A model generated the notes under the pieces. It was not told the origin of the DNA. It searched no databases and was given only the letters and a program-made list of their open reading frames with translations. This document shows positions 50,601 through 62,600 of a DNA stretch of 64,000 nt, one piece after another. Numbering within the stretch: position 1 is the stretch's first letter; each line of letters starts with the position of its first letter. A program made the translations under genes and the position numbers. Source of the DNA: Micrasema longulum (lineage: Eukaryota; Arthropoda; Insecta; Trichoptera; Brachycentridae); assembly GCA_022494885.1 (NCBI GenBank), contig JAGVSM010001236.1:1-64000 (forward strand), written 5' to 3'.

Positions 50601-53600
50601 GAAACAGTATAAGAGGTTTTTGATATCCGTTTTTTATTTCTATTCAATATTGTAAATAGCAAATAGTATCTGAAATGAGCAAATATCTGCGGAAAAAAAA
50701 TAAACATCACTAAATTTACCTAAGACTAGTCATTTGAAGAATTTCCAAAGGAATTGATGTCAGGGCATTGCCAGAAATGTCGATACGTGTGACTGCGTGT
50801 AATGCCACGGCCCTTCCTCGGATAGATGTCTTCAGCCGCGGGTTCACATGCATCGCTGCTTCTTGGATCCAGGACATTCTACAAAAGCATTTACATTTTT
50901 TTAATAAAAAATATTCTTGCAAGGTTTAGGAAGATGGGATACATTATTTGTTCACAAGGCATATTGTACATTTAAGAATTTGTGAAATACAACGGTTGTC
51001 ATTTTAACTAATAGTACTGATTTTAAAACCAATTTTTAATCATGTTGAAATTGTCCCATTGTAAAAATTGACACATTTAGGTTGGCTGAAGAATTTTCAC
51101 TTTTCAATGTCATCATTCCCCTTTCCACACCCAGTGGTGCATAGGGCATTGCATTGGTAAACCAAATGCAGTGTATTTCGATCATCTGTTACATGAGGGT
51201 AAGATTATCAGTCCTGCATTTCAGGTGACAGTCCAGGAACAATGAAATATTGCAGCAACGAGGTTTAAAATCAATATTTCACGTCCTTCCCTACAGGAAT
51301 CAAAAGCAGGATCTCAGTAAAGGTAGGTGAATGCGCCAACCACTTCACAACGAGGTAGATTCATGTCCACTTGATTTGCTGGTTCAAGATTTTTACCTGA
51401 GAGCAGTCGAAAACACTCGTCTAAGATTCCGGTTCTATTTCACACACAGTACTATATTCTTCATCCGCCCGAGAGACAGATGACACAAAACGACAGATGC
51501 ATCAACAAATTATGTAAAACTAGAATGTGTGAGTAATATAATGATAGATTTACCAAAGTCGATATTTTTCATGTCATGAACATGATATGTAGTTCAAGTC
51601 ACAAGTCATAGAAATATTATATATCTGTACATACAATTGTAAAAAAAGTTTACAAAATACATATTATTTTTCTTACTTAAGTGCAGCAAGCTTGGAGCTC
51701 TGGTTGTGCCAGTTCAGCATGGCGGGTGTGCTGGGGAACATGGCGCTGTAGGTGAGGAGGGGGCCGTGGGGGGAGGCCACCAGGGGGGGTACGGCCAGCC
51801 CCGGGGGGCCCGGCTTAGCTATGGAAGTAGAGGGGCTCAGTAGCCCACCGAGAGACATGCTCTCTGTCATGCCTCGCTTGTTTATCTTATACTCGGGATC
51901 AGGGTACGCCTGGGAAAGATGTATAAGTAAGCATTATTTTATTACTGTTACTACTAGTATCACACTATTTTCTTGTAGGGGTAGGCAGAGGATGGACAGA
52001 TCAGATAAATGGCAAAGGTACATAAGCATGTGCTAATAGGGTTCCTTTTGGCTAACCAACCCACCTAAATAATGTCATAACCTTCATTACTATTAACATA
52101 TTACAACAGAGATGAAGAACATTTTAGAGAAGGTAATATAAAAGTCTAGGCATCTACAGGGCCTATGACCTGTCATTGGCTGGTTTAAGTGGCCACTTTA
52201 CACACTGTGTAATTTGAACATCTATATTCCTCCAATTCTTTCATCTGTTGATGTTTGTGAAGTTAAAGAGCTGAAACCTTTATTTATGCAGGTGAGATTC
52301 ATTTAATTGAATTATTTCACCTACATACTAGGCAACGCCTGAAAGCATTATTTTTTCAATTTTTATACTTCTTCATGGACCGGGTGAATTTATCAACATT
52401 ATTTTGAGTTTGTCATAATTTTTGTAGACAAGTAATAATAAATAAATGACAAGAAATAATTCAATTAGATGAATCTCAGCCGCATAAATAAAGGTTTCAG
52501 CTCTTTAACTTCACAAACATAGACATAAAAGAATTGGAGGAATATAGACATTCAAATATGGGCAGAATGGTGAATGTTACACAGTGTGTAAAGTGGCCAC
52601 TTAAAGCAGCCAATGACAGGTCATAAGCCCTGTAGATGCCTAGACTTCTATATTACCTTCTCTAAAATGTTCTTCATCTCTGTTGTAATATGTTAATATT
52701 AACAGCTCCTTGGGGAGTTAAATATAGTACTTGTCTACAAAAATTTAGACAAACTTAAAATATTCGTCATTAACTCAACTCGAATCGGAGCATTCATGGA
52801 ATAACTTATCTTGGATTCTCACACTTCCACTTCATGGCATCACACCCTGTCGTACTTGTCTGTCGAGATTATGTATTTTATCTACAATTAAACCAGTTAT
52901 CAAATTAAATATAGGAGATGAAAATGCTGTGAATTCTAATTTACCTTAATTGCCAAAAGGCGAGAAACAAGTGCCTCATCACCTAAGTCAGCTGCTTCCC
53001 TCAAGGCCAAACAGTTTAAATCCAAAGCCCCGTGCTTCAGTAAAAGGTCAACAAGGGGTATGTTTCTTGCTCTGTTAATAAAGCATAACACAAAACTTTG
53101 ACACAGTGTTAAAAATGAATAGCAATTTTTCAATAGCGTGAGAATAGGAATAATAGCTAATGGTGACATTTATCAAGCAAAAGTTAAACGCGATTAAAAA
53201 TATTTTTTTTTACTTTTTGAGAAAATTTAGTTAACGTAAACATAATTTTGTTTTATTTTTATTTTTAAAAGCTAGGATAGGAATGAGAAAGTTCAGTGGT
53301 TTTTAAAATATTGTTAATAGACTATCAATTGGAGATCGTCACGTCCCAACTCAACACAGGACTTTGGTTCCATGGAGTTGGGATTTGTAATCAGAATTTG
53401 TAAAGAATTTGCCTCTCGATTATTTCTTAATTTATTTATTTATTTACATTTTTTTTTTTTTTTTAGAGTCTTTATTCAATAAAATATACATATTATTACA
53501 TTATAATACATTATGAAGAAAACAAAGTATTAAGATATATTTTGTCCCGATAAACTATTCAATAATAGTTTGTCATCGGGTGCTCAGACATTAGTTTTAA

Positions 53601-56600
53601 TTAATAATCAAATAAGAAGAGTACAGACATAATACTGTATACGTATAAAATAATAAACATAAAAATAGTTTAAAGATTTTTTTTTTTTTTTTTTAAGTAA
53701 GAAAATAGAGTAAAATAATACAATTAAAATTAAAGAATAGTAATTTACTTAAATATATTTTAAATATAAGAAAGAAAAAAAAATAATAGACACATATATA
53801 AATAGTGTGTGCTCATAAATGTAATCAAAACAAGATAAGAAAATAAATTAAACAAGGTAAAGTAAATCTAGAATTTCAATTCATATCTACAGAAAAAAAA
53901 ATATAAAAAAATAGTAAGAAAATTAAAAGTACATATAAAATTAAGATCTAACATTTTACATTTGTAAATGAAATAAGAAAGTAAGAAAGTAATAAAAGAA
54001 AAGAAAAGGTTAACCCAAGAAAATAACAAAAATGTAATTAATGAGGGATAAAATTATTTTTTTTTCAAAAAATGTATATATGTAAAAAAATAATAATAAG
54101 TAAAGAATATTAAAAAATTTAAAAAATGTATTACATAAATACTACATAAATAATAAATCAATATAGGAACGTTTTATCTACTAACCACTTACGTAATAGA
54201 AACTTAATTTTATTTTTACTATGACATGTTTTCATGTCAAGTGGCAACAAATTAAATACTTTTGGAACAATATAATCCAACGTACGTTGTCCATATTTAT
54301 TTTTAAATTTTGGTACTACTAGGCCATCAACAGATGTAAATCTTGTTAGATAGCTGTGTTCTAATTTATTTTTATATATCGAGCTGAACATCTGTTGGAT
54401 AATAATTTTGCTCATAAATAAGATTATTGTACATTATTTGAGACATAAGTCCCAACTCCATGGGACTAAAAGTCATGTGTTGAGATGGGACAACTACTAT
54501 GATCTGCCGTTATTTTTACTGGTTTAAAGCACAAAATCAGGCTCTATAATTCACCGGTATTTCTATGTTAAATTCGGTAGTCCGCCGCTTGCTAAGCCCC
54601 AATCTTTGTAAACCTTGGCGCCCAGATTGGGTAAAATAATTAATAAAATGCAAGTACAAATTCCTCAATAAAAACAAGATTTACAAAATAGGTATCTGTT
54701 TTAAATTTTACCTAATTTTATGTGTTAACTATAATCCGCCGTTTTCATTATTTGGACACTCGCCTGGTTTTTAAAGTGGCGGATTATAGACAGAGTACTA
54801 TGCTTCAATTACTCGCATCCGAGTTTAGGTTAACTTTAGTTGCTGCGTATATTATGGGTTATTGGAAAACTGGTATTTTATTATTTTTTATTTGTTTATT
54901 TATTTTTTTCACAGTATATTGATGTAAAATAACAACATTATTAAGTTGGAGTGTTTTCGAGTTTTTACAATGACATGATCAAACAAAATCAATGCTCCTC
55001 AGGTACGGGAATATCAAGCAAGTGAAGATTAGTAAGCTGCGGATGGATGGTAAATTTACTGACTTGCACGCTTCTACTAGGGCAGGTAGACTGATAGGGT
55101 CAGAGGTCGAGTTTGTATTCCCAACGGGAGTGGGCCCGCTAGTGCCGTTGGAGGGGTAGTTAGAGTTCTGAGATTGAGTGGAGTTTGTTGACACGCAAAC
55201 TGAACTAGAATGCTGAAAAGAAAAACCATTACACAGTGAAAAGAAAATTATGACTACATTTGAGGACTTTATTGCGGAAAATTTGTGTTGACAGTTGGAA
55301 GTTGTTGCTTCTTAGCGATAAGCTTGGCATTGTATGTGCAAATTTAAGACATTATTCGAAAGCATTAAAAATTAAAACTATGAAAATGCCATAGAAGGCA
55401 AATCAAAATCAATAGTTTAAGAAATTAACAAGATCAGTAGAAAATCTGTCACCGATTTGCCATTTACAAAATTTAAAAAAATATCATCGTCATTTCCTTT
55501 TCGCACCTTATGGTGTTTAAGGCATTGCATTGGTACACCAATCGCAATGATCCTGATAATTTTTGTTACATGAAGGTAAAATGATCAGTCTTATGCTTCA
55601 GGTGCCAGTCAAAGGACTATGATATATTCTAGAGTAAAAACACCATTTTAAAGAAATTCATGTCAATCGTGTCAGGAATCGAAGCTGAGACCTCTCGCAT
55701 GGTAGGAAAACGCCCTGACCACTACATTACAGGGCCGACATGTTTTTATACATGGGTTTGATAGATTTGTAAATCAAATCTAGGATTATGTATGGTAGCC
55801 CAGCATGTTAACTACTCGACGGAAATTGGTAATACATAAATTAATAAATAAAATAAATAACCACAAAGATAGTGCTTCAAATATAAAATTGAAAAATTAA
55901 CCTATCAAATCAATAAAAAACTATTATTTTAATTGATTTGAAAGGTTTTAAGACATCCATAAAACTAAATTAATGTTCATACTTGTAAATTGTTTGAATT
56001 GGGAGCATTAGGATCAGCTCCCCCAGCCAAGAGAGCCTGAGCTATTTCAGTGTGTCCGCCTCTAACAGCAGCTCGGAGACATGAATCACGAGTGCCACCA
56101 ATAACCGTATCAAGGTGCACTGGCCGGAAACGGAACTCAGAAGTCGACTCCTGGAAAATTTGTAAGAAGATTACTCACACACATATTTTGAGATTGCTGT
56201 CATCCAATGAATTTTGTACATGTACTTTTTAAATGAAAAAAGGACCAATATATTACATCAAAACATATTGTTGTCACAAATATGAAGATTTTTTTGTTTT
56301 GCACTTAATTCAGACAAGGTGGTAAAATCTGTTTATGTTTGGTGTACAATTTAGGCTGTTATTTAATGAAGTTTAATTAAATCTTGTGTGGCTATGATAT
56401 AACATAAGGCTACATAGAGTATAAAACATGGTACATTGTTCTTATTTTATTCAACATGAAGGTGTATTTTACTAAAACAGGACTACATTATATAATTATT
56501 TTTAGAAACTATGCAAAATAGATGGCTAAACAGTATATCGTGGGCATTCTGTGGAAAAGCATTAAGTCAAAAATACTAGTTTAGAGATATTTGAGGTTAC

Positions 56601-59600
56601 AAGTTTGTTTGTTAACAATTAATTATATAACTAAAAGTTATAAAGCCAATTAAATAAATCTTACGCTGATCTATCAACTACAATTTTAAAAAGTTTTTAT
56701 AAAAAAATAAAAATAATATCTATAATAATACCTTTTCCCAAATAATAGAGTATTGTTATGACTTAATGCATGTCAGGTATTATTTTACTAAAGTCATGTA
56801 ATAAAGTCACTTTGTGTGACTTCCTTTATTATTTTTATATTATAACATATTGCTTTATTATTTTTAATGTTGAGTTACTAATAAATCAATAAAAACAAAT
56901 AATTAATAGAGTTTAAGATGAATAGACTATTAATTTTCATTGTATTTTCATCAGATTCGATATTGCATTCAAGAATGTCAGCATCATTGAAAGAAGGGAG
57001 AATACCAACTTTGAAAATCGCATGGAAAATATATTTTTATATTCCCTGAATGGGTTTATATTCTATTGACCTATAACGGAAAATAATTCGGCCTGTAGTG
57101 TAGATAGGACTTAGTGCATTATTGTAGATTGTAGAACATTTGCTGAACAATATTACCACATCATTAAGTCAAAACAGTACATTTTCGACTTGATGCTTTT
57201 TCGCAGAATGCCTACGATACTTATGTGTAATTTTTTTGTTTTAAAATACCTTTACTTTAAAATATCTCGTCCTTTGCTTAATATAACAGCGCCATTTCAG
57301 TTGTAACAGAGCAATTTTTTTTGGCAGTCTTTTAAAAGTTACAAATCAATGACAGGAGCCATATTACGATATTTGTTGTGTTGAAGAATTACAAAACAAT
57401 CGATAAATAATATCAATATGAAGCTTTGTACATTTTGAAAAAGTTTATCATATTTTCAATTTTTGCAAATCATTTAAATTTGTGAGCAAAAGAACATCAT
57501 TACAAATACATGGTATCCAATAATATTAAAAGAGAATTGATATATAAATGGATTTTTTACATTTTAAGCAGAGTAACACCCACGAAGTCTTAAAATTTGA
57601 ACCTGTAAATGAAAGATGGAAATCGATATAACAACCTTACCTGTGCATTAACAGGTTGTTTGCTACTAATGCTCAGTCGAGACATAATAGATTGTATTCC
57701 GACAGATATTCTTCTTCTCGTGGGACTGATAATACTTTCCAGCTCGACTTGTTTTGTAACGGTCGGGGTGGAGGGATCGTCATTTGGTTCTGATTTCTAG
57801 TAGATCAAACCAAAATTTGACATTACAACGTGCAAACTAATTTCAAACAGAAAATAAAAAAAAACACTTATGTTTATGGAGTGCAAAATAATGTAAAATT
57901 AATCAAAATAAAACATTTATGGAGGTGCTGTCATTTATGCACATTATTTAAAATCTAACAAAAGTTTTGAATACGCATAGTATGTACACATTTGTATTTT
58001 TTATGCAAGAATAGAGATTTAAAAAAAAGTTTAATATCCCATTATGTAAAAGTAGATAAAACATTATTATACCCTAACGAGAACCTATTAATAAATATTT
58101 ATTTAGAAAATAATACTTATAGGTACTAGATGCAGGGCTGGACCTACCATAGGTTCAGTTGGCAAAATGAACCATACACTTGCTAAAAAGGGAGGGGAGA
58201 ATAATTTACAAACATATAAAAATTCTCTTCTCTTTTCAGTAAGTGGCGGGGCGCTAGATCCCGTTATATCCGGCCTGACTAGATGATGATAAGTGTTATG
58301 TTAATGTTCAAAACTCCGCTTAATATAGGAAGGATTATTAATAAACAGCCTATAAATGACAGTAGATTGACTAATTACATAATGTGTTGTATGATTCCAA
58401 ACCCCCCTATAATAAAAAATGGGAAAAAATATGTTTGAATGTAATTTTAAAGATTTAAATTTGTTTCTGAATCTCGGAAATTTGTTTCAAACGTCGATCG
58501 ACGGCCGATACGAACACTAAAATTTTGCAACCAAAATAATAATTCCATAAAAACGAGCTTGAACTTAAATATTTTAGTTACTTTTAATTGAAGGCAAAAT
58601 TGAAACAGAGAAAAAAAACGACAGAAAATTTGTGTGCAAAATTGTATGATTTGCTTATTTTCGATTAGACTAAGGTTTTTTGTGATTCTGTGTTTTGTTG
58701 AAAATCTATTATGGAGAGGTTTGGAAGAGACCAACTCAAATACGTAAACACCAAATAATATTATTGATTTTAAAATCTCATGTTTTTTTTAATGGTGATA
58801 TTATTATTTAATATTAGATATTATTTAACCATTTAGCAAACTTTATTAGATTTTTAAAAACTTCTAGAGCTAACTAAAATCGCAAACAATGGAACATATA
58901 ATACCTATATACACATTGAAGCAAATAATATTTTAAACAGCATTAAATGATTCATCCAAAACACCAAATAGATTCGGAAATATATTTCATTTGAATCTTA
59001 CCTGCGTAGAAACCTTTGTCCCTTTAACAGTGTGATGTAAGAGAATATCTACAATAGGTTGATTTCCAAGAAGACACGCAACGTAAAGAGCTGTTTGCCC
59101 ACTAACATCTCGATGGTTGATATCAAAAACTGCTTGGTATTCAAACTCCCCGGTTTGATCTCTGGTATTAAATAAAAGTTCGATAAATTAGAGATGAATA
59201 TAAAATGTAATACACAATATTGCATACATAATATTCATTAGTTGAAACTAACTTACCTTAAGGTTGTCATCAGTCTTTCTGGGTAAGGAAAATCTAAAAG
59301 TAGAGACACAAGTTCTACATGTCCATTTATGCAGCATGCATGTAAAGGGAGCCATCTTTCGACTGTTTGTTGCTGAAAAATGAAAACAAATATTAGTTAA
59401 GAATAACATATATTTAAATGTTAAAAAATCGGAAGCACAAAAGAGTGAAATTAGGGCAGTGTTGGGCAACAGACATAAAATTCTGGCAGGTTATTTCAAA
59501 GAAGAATTTTTTTGCTGCTTTTTAAAGTAGTTCAAATCAATACAAGAAAAAATGCTTCTGAGGTACATAGAGAAAATATAAAAATATTACAAGGCATTTT

Positions 59601-62600
59601 TTAAATATAAAAAAAATGGTGAGTGTCTAAATAGTCATTCATATCATGAGTGCATAATATGAATTACAAATGCGCATATAAAATCCACACAGAAAATGTA
59701 ATACTCACTGCTAAGATAACGGGTAATTTGAACGATGTTGATAAAATTAATGGAAGGTTGATATTTGGTCCACTTACTAAGTTTGGAAGACCATAATACA
59801 TAACTGGTTACATCGCTCTAGTGAAATTGTTCGATCGAACAATTTACAAAACTAAGTCAATCATGTAACATAGCAGGTAAGGTGATGAGTCTTACCAGCC
59901 CCACGATCAATGAAATTTTGTGGTGTAGAACCACTTTGGAAACCAATATTTTATATCCACTCAAGTATGGTAGGCGAATGCACAAACGAGGCGGACTTAT
60001 ATCCACTCAATTTCCCTTTTCAAGTTATTTACCAAAGAGTTGTCATCAAGTCAAAAACACTCGACCGGGGTTCTGGTTTTATTTCAAAAACAGAACTGTA
60101 TTTTTATTTGTCAAGGGATGGTATTTTGAATCTCCTCTACCCCCTCCCTAAAGAGTGATTAATTTGGGGATTTAAATTTTTTAGATGCGTTCACAGTTTT
60201 CTTTATATTTGGCCACACTAATGATTAAACATTCAATAAATATGAACACGTGAGATCAAAGATGACAATTTTCATTTAGAACATTATTGCGACCTTAAGC
60301 ATTACCCAAAACACTTAATTAGGTTGAATTGATCAAGCCGTATTCGTTTTTTCCATTTTTTAAACAGTTTTATACATCATTTGATGTTTAATCATCAGTG
60401 TGGCTATTACATGAAGCTAAGTGTCGTCGCATTAAAAAAATAATAATTGCCAAATTAACCACTCTCTAGGGGTAGAGAAGATTCAGAATACCACTCCAGA
60501 AACAGAAAAAAATTAACAGAAGAGGGAAGAAAGTAGATGGAGGTGGAAATATATTTAATTTAGAGAGAGTTGGTAAAGTTTATACACAAGAGGCGTGTGA
60601 TGGTTTACCTGCATCATTTCTGGAAAATTCAGCAATAGGGTCTCAGCAATGTCCCTGTTGCCGTGATAGCAGGCCACATACAGCGGGGAGTAACGTGTCA
60701 CGGGGTGAGAGCGTCCATCAGCTCCTGCGGCTACGAGAGCTCGCACAGCCTCTGACAAACCCATCTCTGCTGCACTGTGTTCAGAGAAATATATTTTTTA
60801 CCTTGTTATAATAATACAAATTGAATAAGGTCAAATAGAAAAATAAATATAAAACAGTCACTTTAACAGGTTTTTAGAGGAAGTGTAAAAATTTGTTTAA
60901 ATGTAGATGATCACATCAAGATTTTGAAAAAAATCTCACTAGGTTAATCGTTCTAAGGGGATTGTATACTGTATGTACACGTACAGAACTATTTTTAAAA
61001 AAAAGTTTATATAAATGTCATTTATAAAAATAGAATATATTACATATATTTTTACTCTTCACAAATTTCCCAAATGATTTATAAAATGTATTATTGAATG
61101 TTTCATAAATATCTACCAATTTAACAGTTTTTTAGAGGAAATGTCTAAATTTGTTTAAGATCCAATTATGTAGATGACCACATCAAGATATTGAAAAAAA
61201 ATCTCACTAGGTTAATCATTCTGAGGGGATTGTATACTGTATGTACACATACAGCACTATTTTATTTTTTTAAATTTATATAAATATCATTTATAAAAAT
61301 AGAATAAATTATATATTTTTTTACTCTTCACAAATTTCCCAAATGATTCATAAAATGTATTATTTGTTTATTGAATGTTTCATAAATATCTACCAATTAC
61401 ACTAAAGTACATCCACAATTGAATCGATCCATGTTAAGAGGGCACAAGTCACACTTTTGGTTATTTCAACATTTTTATGTAAGATTATTTAAAAAATACA
61501 TATCTTTTAGTCCTCATTCAATATCTAACAAAAAGGATCTAATCTAACAAATAACTTGTAGAAAATTGTTACAGCGATTTTAGTTCCATGTTTTAAGAAG
61601 ACTAGTCCATTGACAAGTTCCCTTTTAACATTGAATTAGAATAAAACACTTTATTTAGTGACAATACTTTATGAGTGTCCTGGCAATACGACAGCTGCCA
61701 GTTTAGTGTTTTACCTTAAAAATCAAACGTGAAACGCTACAGGATATGTAAGTATATATTTTTACTGTTAATATGTATTTCATTGCTATGCAATAATCCC
61801 TTTTTTTATATACTCTGTTTTACCTTGTATTTATATTGTAAAAAAAAACTAAAAAATTTAAATAATAAAATAAATTTTTAAAAAGTCATTTCAACGTGTA
61901 TAAAGAGGAGAATCCGACGAGAAAGTGGAAAAAAAATCTGCTAACTTAGACCATTGAATGTGATTACGATGTTGACGAGATGGTAGAAAATAAATGAGAA
62001 CTTTAAATCATTCTAACTGTAGGAAGTAGACTTAATATTGTAACTACCGAATTGTAATACTTTTTTACTGAAAAAATAATTAAACATGATTTCAAATTTT
62101 TTGTTTTGTTAGAAAAATATTTAGATGCTCAAAGGAAACAAGTTCGCGGATTAAAAAAAAATGTAATAAAAAACAACCACCAACAAAATAATATTTTTAA
62201 TAAACTTTTGTATCGGGATTACATATTTATACCAAATTATTAATAAAAAATACAACCAGTTCATTGAAAACAAAATAAGAGACAGTTTTTGTCGATTTTC
62301 TCAAACATTGTGCCCCTTTAATATGGATCGATTAAATTATTATGTTTCCAAGATAAATTTAAAAAGTCATTCTAAAAAGCCATTAATTTGTAATAGTAAC
62401 AATCTTTATTCTTTCAACAAAAACGTTTCGAAGACTTTAGAAGACTGTTTATATTAAATACATATGTTTGTATTTCGTGTTTATGTACATACATTTAAAA
62501 CAATTTTCAACACTACATTACAATATACCAAAAATGTATAATATGCTCCCATTAAATAAAAATAAAAATAAAAACTTATCTGGCTTAAGAGAAAGACGTA

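Noticed and set aside
50869..50878. ATG of exon w10 or of w22 as alternative start codons
   Set aside because: Both follow acceptor sites and both exons join upstream exons in phase, so they are internal methionines.
51752..52036. Plus-strand ORF of 94 codons
   Set aside because: Antisense of the Pro/Gly-rich Lrrk exon w9.
58133..58290. Possible DNA-transposon end (CAGGGCTGGACC)
   Set aside because: Looks like a hAT-type or other terminus, but I could not find a matching inverted end or target duplication.
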